This document shows positions 21,056 through 23,464 of a stretch of 23,464 nt of DNA, in pieces. The notes beneath the pieces were generated by a model, which was not told where the DNA came from, did not search any database, and saw nothing but the letters and a program-made list of their open reading frames with translations. A program made the position numbers and the translations under genes. The number at the start of each line of letters is the position of its first letter. The first letter of the stretch is position 1. Source of the DNA: a virus; IMG/VR virus record IMGVR_UViG_3300030329_002525, positions 1 through 23,464 of that record. One strand, given 5' to 3'.

Positions 21056-23464
21056 ATGGCTACAGTAACCAGACCCACTGATGCGCTACCAGATCCCGGA
21101 GATGCCCTAAAGGCAGAGCCAGTACGTGATCATATAAACAACATACTGACTTTCTTAGAGTCTAATAATATAGACTCCGCCAATGTAGATTATTCTTCTA
21201 CAGATGGCATCATGGTACTTGATCAGGCGCAAACTGTTACAGGCGCGAAGAACTTTTCCTCTTCAATCCTCTTATCTGGTTCTGCTATTGTTGATCTAAA
21301 TGGCATAGCTGATTCACTGGTCCTTGATGAGGATGGCGATACTACACTGTCTTCCCCAACTGATGATCAGATAGACGTGGAGGTAGGTGGATCAGATCTC
21401 TATAAGTTTACCGCAACTGCATTTGTTTCCGGGTCAAACATTGTAAGCGATACAACGAATACAGACTCGTTGGGCACCACGGCCATTACGTGGTCTGACT
21501 TGTATCTTGGCGATGCAGCAGTACTGGCCTTCGGTGAAGATCAGGACGTTACGCTTACCCATAGTGCAGATGCGGGAATCTTCCTGAATGCTGGGATGAA
21601 GCTTGGCTTTAGGGACATGGGCGGTGAGTACATATACTCTGTCTCTGATGGGACACTGGGCATAGCGGCAGCAACCGAAGTAGACATTACTACTACAACA
21701 TTAGATGTAAATGGCGCAGTAGACATATCTGGCAATACGACGATAGGTGGCACGTTAAATATTGGCGCATCTACGGCTGTGTCTAATGTAAAAGACGAAG
21801 ATAACATGTCTTCTAATAGTGCCACCTCACTTGCCACTCAGCAGTCTATCAAGGCTTATGTAGACGCACAGGTTGCTGGTGCAGACACAATAGCCGAGCT
21901 AAGCGACACTGACATCACTAGTATTGCCAGTGCTAACATCCTTATCTACGATGGGTCGAATAGCTGGGACAACAAAGCCATGAGTGGCGATGCTACCATT
22001 GCAACTACTGGCGCAGTAACCTTGGCTGGAACCAATACCAACCTCACTACGCTGGCTAACGTAACTACGGTTGGAACGATTGGGACAGGGGTGTGGCAGG
22101 GAACCGCGATTGCCTCTGCTTATTTGGATTCTGACACAGCACACCTGACGGGCACGCAGACATTTACTGGAGATAAGACGTTTACGGGAACCGTCACAGT
22201 TGGCGTGGATGGCACTGGCAAAGACGTAAAACTCTTTGGCGATACATCTGGCGCATACATTCTTTGGGATGAAAGTGCAGATAAGCTACTTACAGCAGGT
22301 GCTGCTGTCGTTGATATCGTTAAAGATAAGCTTCTGATTGGCGGCACGGCTGTTACAACCACTGCTGCTGAGTTAAATACATTAGATGCCGTACTGGCTG
22401 GCACTGCATCCGCTTCAAAGGCATTGGTTGTAGATTCCAACAAAGATATTGCTGCTCTCCGAAATGTTTCATTGACGGGCGAGTTAGATGCAGCAACGCT
22501 GGACATTAGTGGGAATGCCGACATTGATGGGACAACGAATCTTGATGCTGTAGATATTGACGGTGCAACTCAGATGGATGGCACCGTTACCGTAGGTGTT
22601 GATGACACTGGATATGATGTAAAATTCTTCGGTGATTCCGCTGGTGCTTACATGGAGTGGGACGCGAGCGCAGACCAGCTACGTATCGTAGGTGCTTCTG
22701 CCGATGCAACTACAAGCACTGGCAAGCTACTGCTCGCTACCGCTCTTAATGACATTAACGCAAACGATGTTATAGGAAAGATCGAGTGGCAAGCTCCACT
22801 TGAGTCTGGCGCTGATGCACAGTCTGTCTCTGCTGCAATAGCAGCCGTTGCTCAAGCTACGTTTACCAACAGCGTAAATGATACTGACCTTATATTCTAC
22901 ACTGGGTTCTCTGAGGCGGCTACAGAGAAATTTAGAATTACAGCACAGGGGGAGTTGGGAGTTGGTGGCACTAACTATGGCACTGATGGTCAGGTTCTAA
23001 CTTCTGGTGGTGCGGGTGCGGCCCCAGCATGGGAAGATGCTGCTGGCGGAGGTCACACCATACAAGAAGAAGGCAGCAGCCTTACGCAGCGCACTAACCT
23101 GAACTTTGTAGGTGCTGGCGTAACAGCCACCGATGATAGTGGCAATAATGCTACAAAAGTTACGGTGACTCCTACGGGTGCATCCTTGCCCGTTACGCGC
23201 TCCGATGGCTCTACGAGCGATCCGATTGCCCTGACCTCTGCGGCTCTTGGCGAGAGTTTGGTATCCGACACTACCCCGCAACTTGGCGGCAACCTTGATG
23301 TCAACGGGCAGTCGATTGTCTCCGACAGCGGTAACGAGAACATCCCGATCACGCCCCACGGCACAGGGTCGGTGGTTGTCTCCAAGATCGATGTCGCTGC
23401 GGGTGAGATCGACGGCACGGCAATAGGTGCGAACTCTGCTTCTACCGGGGTGTTCACTTCGCTG
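21056..23464 (+). CDS. Tail fibre / receptor-binding protein, 5' part (open at right edge)
   Basis: 803 codons without a stop, starting at the ATG at 21056, 2 nt after the tail-hub stop. The N-terminus (ATVTRPTDALPDPGDALKAE) begins with a virion-anchoring-like segment and a helix, followed by a very long Thr/Asp/Gly/Ala-rich beta repeat. Near-duplicate modules include TVTVGVD-x-TG-x-DVK-x-FGD at about residues 380 and 510, and the TTTAAELNTLD motif common in marine phage fibres near 435. Trimeric, elongated fibre with receptor-binding or chaperone region beyond the window. The repeats suggest recombination-driven length change. Confidence 0.85.
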   Translation, partial: MATVTRPTDALPDPGDALKAEPVRDHINNILTFLESNNIDSANVDYSSTDGIMVLDQAQTVTGAKNFSSSILLSGSAIVDLNGIADSLVLDEDGDTTLSSPTDDQIDVEVGGSDLYKFTATAFVSGSNIVSDTTNTDSLGTTAITWSDLYLGDAAVLAFGEDQDVTLTHSADAGIFLNAGMKLGFRDMGGEYIYSVSDGTLGIAAATEVDITTTTLDVNGAVDISGNTTIGGTLNIGASTAVSNVKDEDNMSSNSATSLATQQSIKAYVDAQVAGADTIAELSDTDITSIASANILIYDGSNSWDNKAMSGDATIATTGAVTLAGTNTNLTTLANVTTVGTIGTGVWQGTAIASAYLDSDTAHLTGTQTFTGDKTFTGTVTVGVDGTGKDVKLFGDTSGAYILWDESADKLLTAGAAVVDIVKDKLLIGGTAVTTTAAELNTLDAVLAGTASASKALVVDSNKDIAALRNVSLTGELDAATLDISGNADIDGTTNLDAVDIDGATQMDGTVTVGVDDTGYDVKFFGDSAGAYMEWDASADQLRIVGASADATTSTGKLLLATALNDINANDVIGKIEWQAPLESGADAQSVSAAIAAVAQATFTNSVNDTDLIFYTGFSEAATEKFRITAQGELGVGGTNYGTDGQVLTSGGAGAAPAWEDAAGGGHTIQEEGSSLTQRTNLNFVGAGVTATDDSGNNATKVTVTPTGASLPVTRSDGSTSDPIALTSAALGESLVSDTTPQLGGNLDVNGQSIVSDSGNENIPITPHGTGSVVVSKIDVAAGEIDGTAIGANSASTGVFTSL

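Noticed and set aside
21541-23457. Several minus-strand frames opposite the tail fibre
   Set aside because: The + strand frame is open without a stop for 803 codons with fibre motifs; the antisense frames are Ser/Val/Pro artefacts.

Overview
The window reads as part of a tailed double-stranded DNA phage genome (Caudoviricetes), or an intact prophage of one. It holds a small and a large terminase subunit, a portal, a scaffold-like protein, an HK97-type major capsid protein, head-completion and tail-hub proteins and the first 803 codons of a tail fibre, in the usual order. No bacterial housekeeping gene, integrase, rRNA or tRNA was seen. The host cannot be named. Promoters look like sigma-70 (TTGACA-N17-TATATT; TTGACA-N17-TATCTT). 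The fibre's repeat style and the head genes resemble those of environmental, often aquatic, phages (family knowledge, not a database result). No tape-measure gene is seen, and a short-tailed phage is the better guess.

Left arm (1-4231, minus strand): a compact leftward run of early or accessory genes. It contains the start of an AAA+-type ATPase, a C2H2-finger protein, an HNH nuclease, a GP88-like protein, and several short ORFs, some with a membrane segment. Many are joined by ATGA or TAATG overlaps. This arm and its upstream flank carry nine copies of a near-perfect palindrome, TCCGGA-G/C-TCCGGA, often just before a start codon. No copy was seen right of 4404.

Divergent control region (4232-5175): about 0.94 kb without a convincing gene. 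It has an AT-rich tract with TTTACCTA boxes, five copies of a TTGCRGCACAA-like motif every 88-95 bp, and a 41-bp-spaced repeat ending in GTATATACCCCG. This is the best candidate for an early control region and/or a replication origin.

Right arm (5176-23464, plus strand except one gene): terS, then a small acidic gene on the minus strand under its own palindrome-marked promoter, a small ORF, ssb and terL. A near-consensus promoter at 8118-8146 starts the structural operon: portal, a repeat-rich linker protein, three small proteins, scaffold, capsid and two decoration-like proteins. Next comes an unusual insert of a glycosyltransferase, a zinc ribbon and a methyltransferase, closed by a hairpin terminator. 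Two small structural proteins, a head-tail adaptor with an Ig-like insert, a beta-rich tail-hub protein and the open-ended tail fibre follow.

All identifications come from motif reading and gene order. No alignment or search was run.
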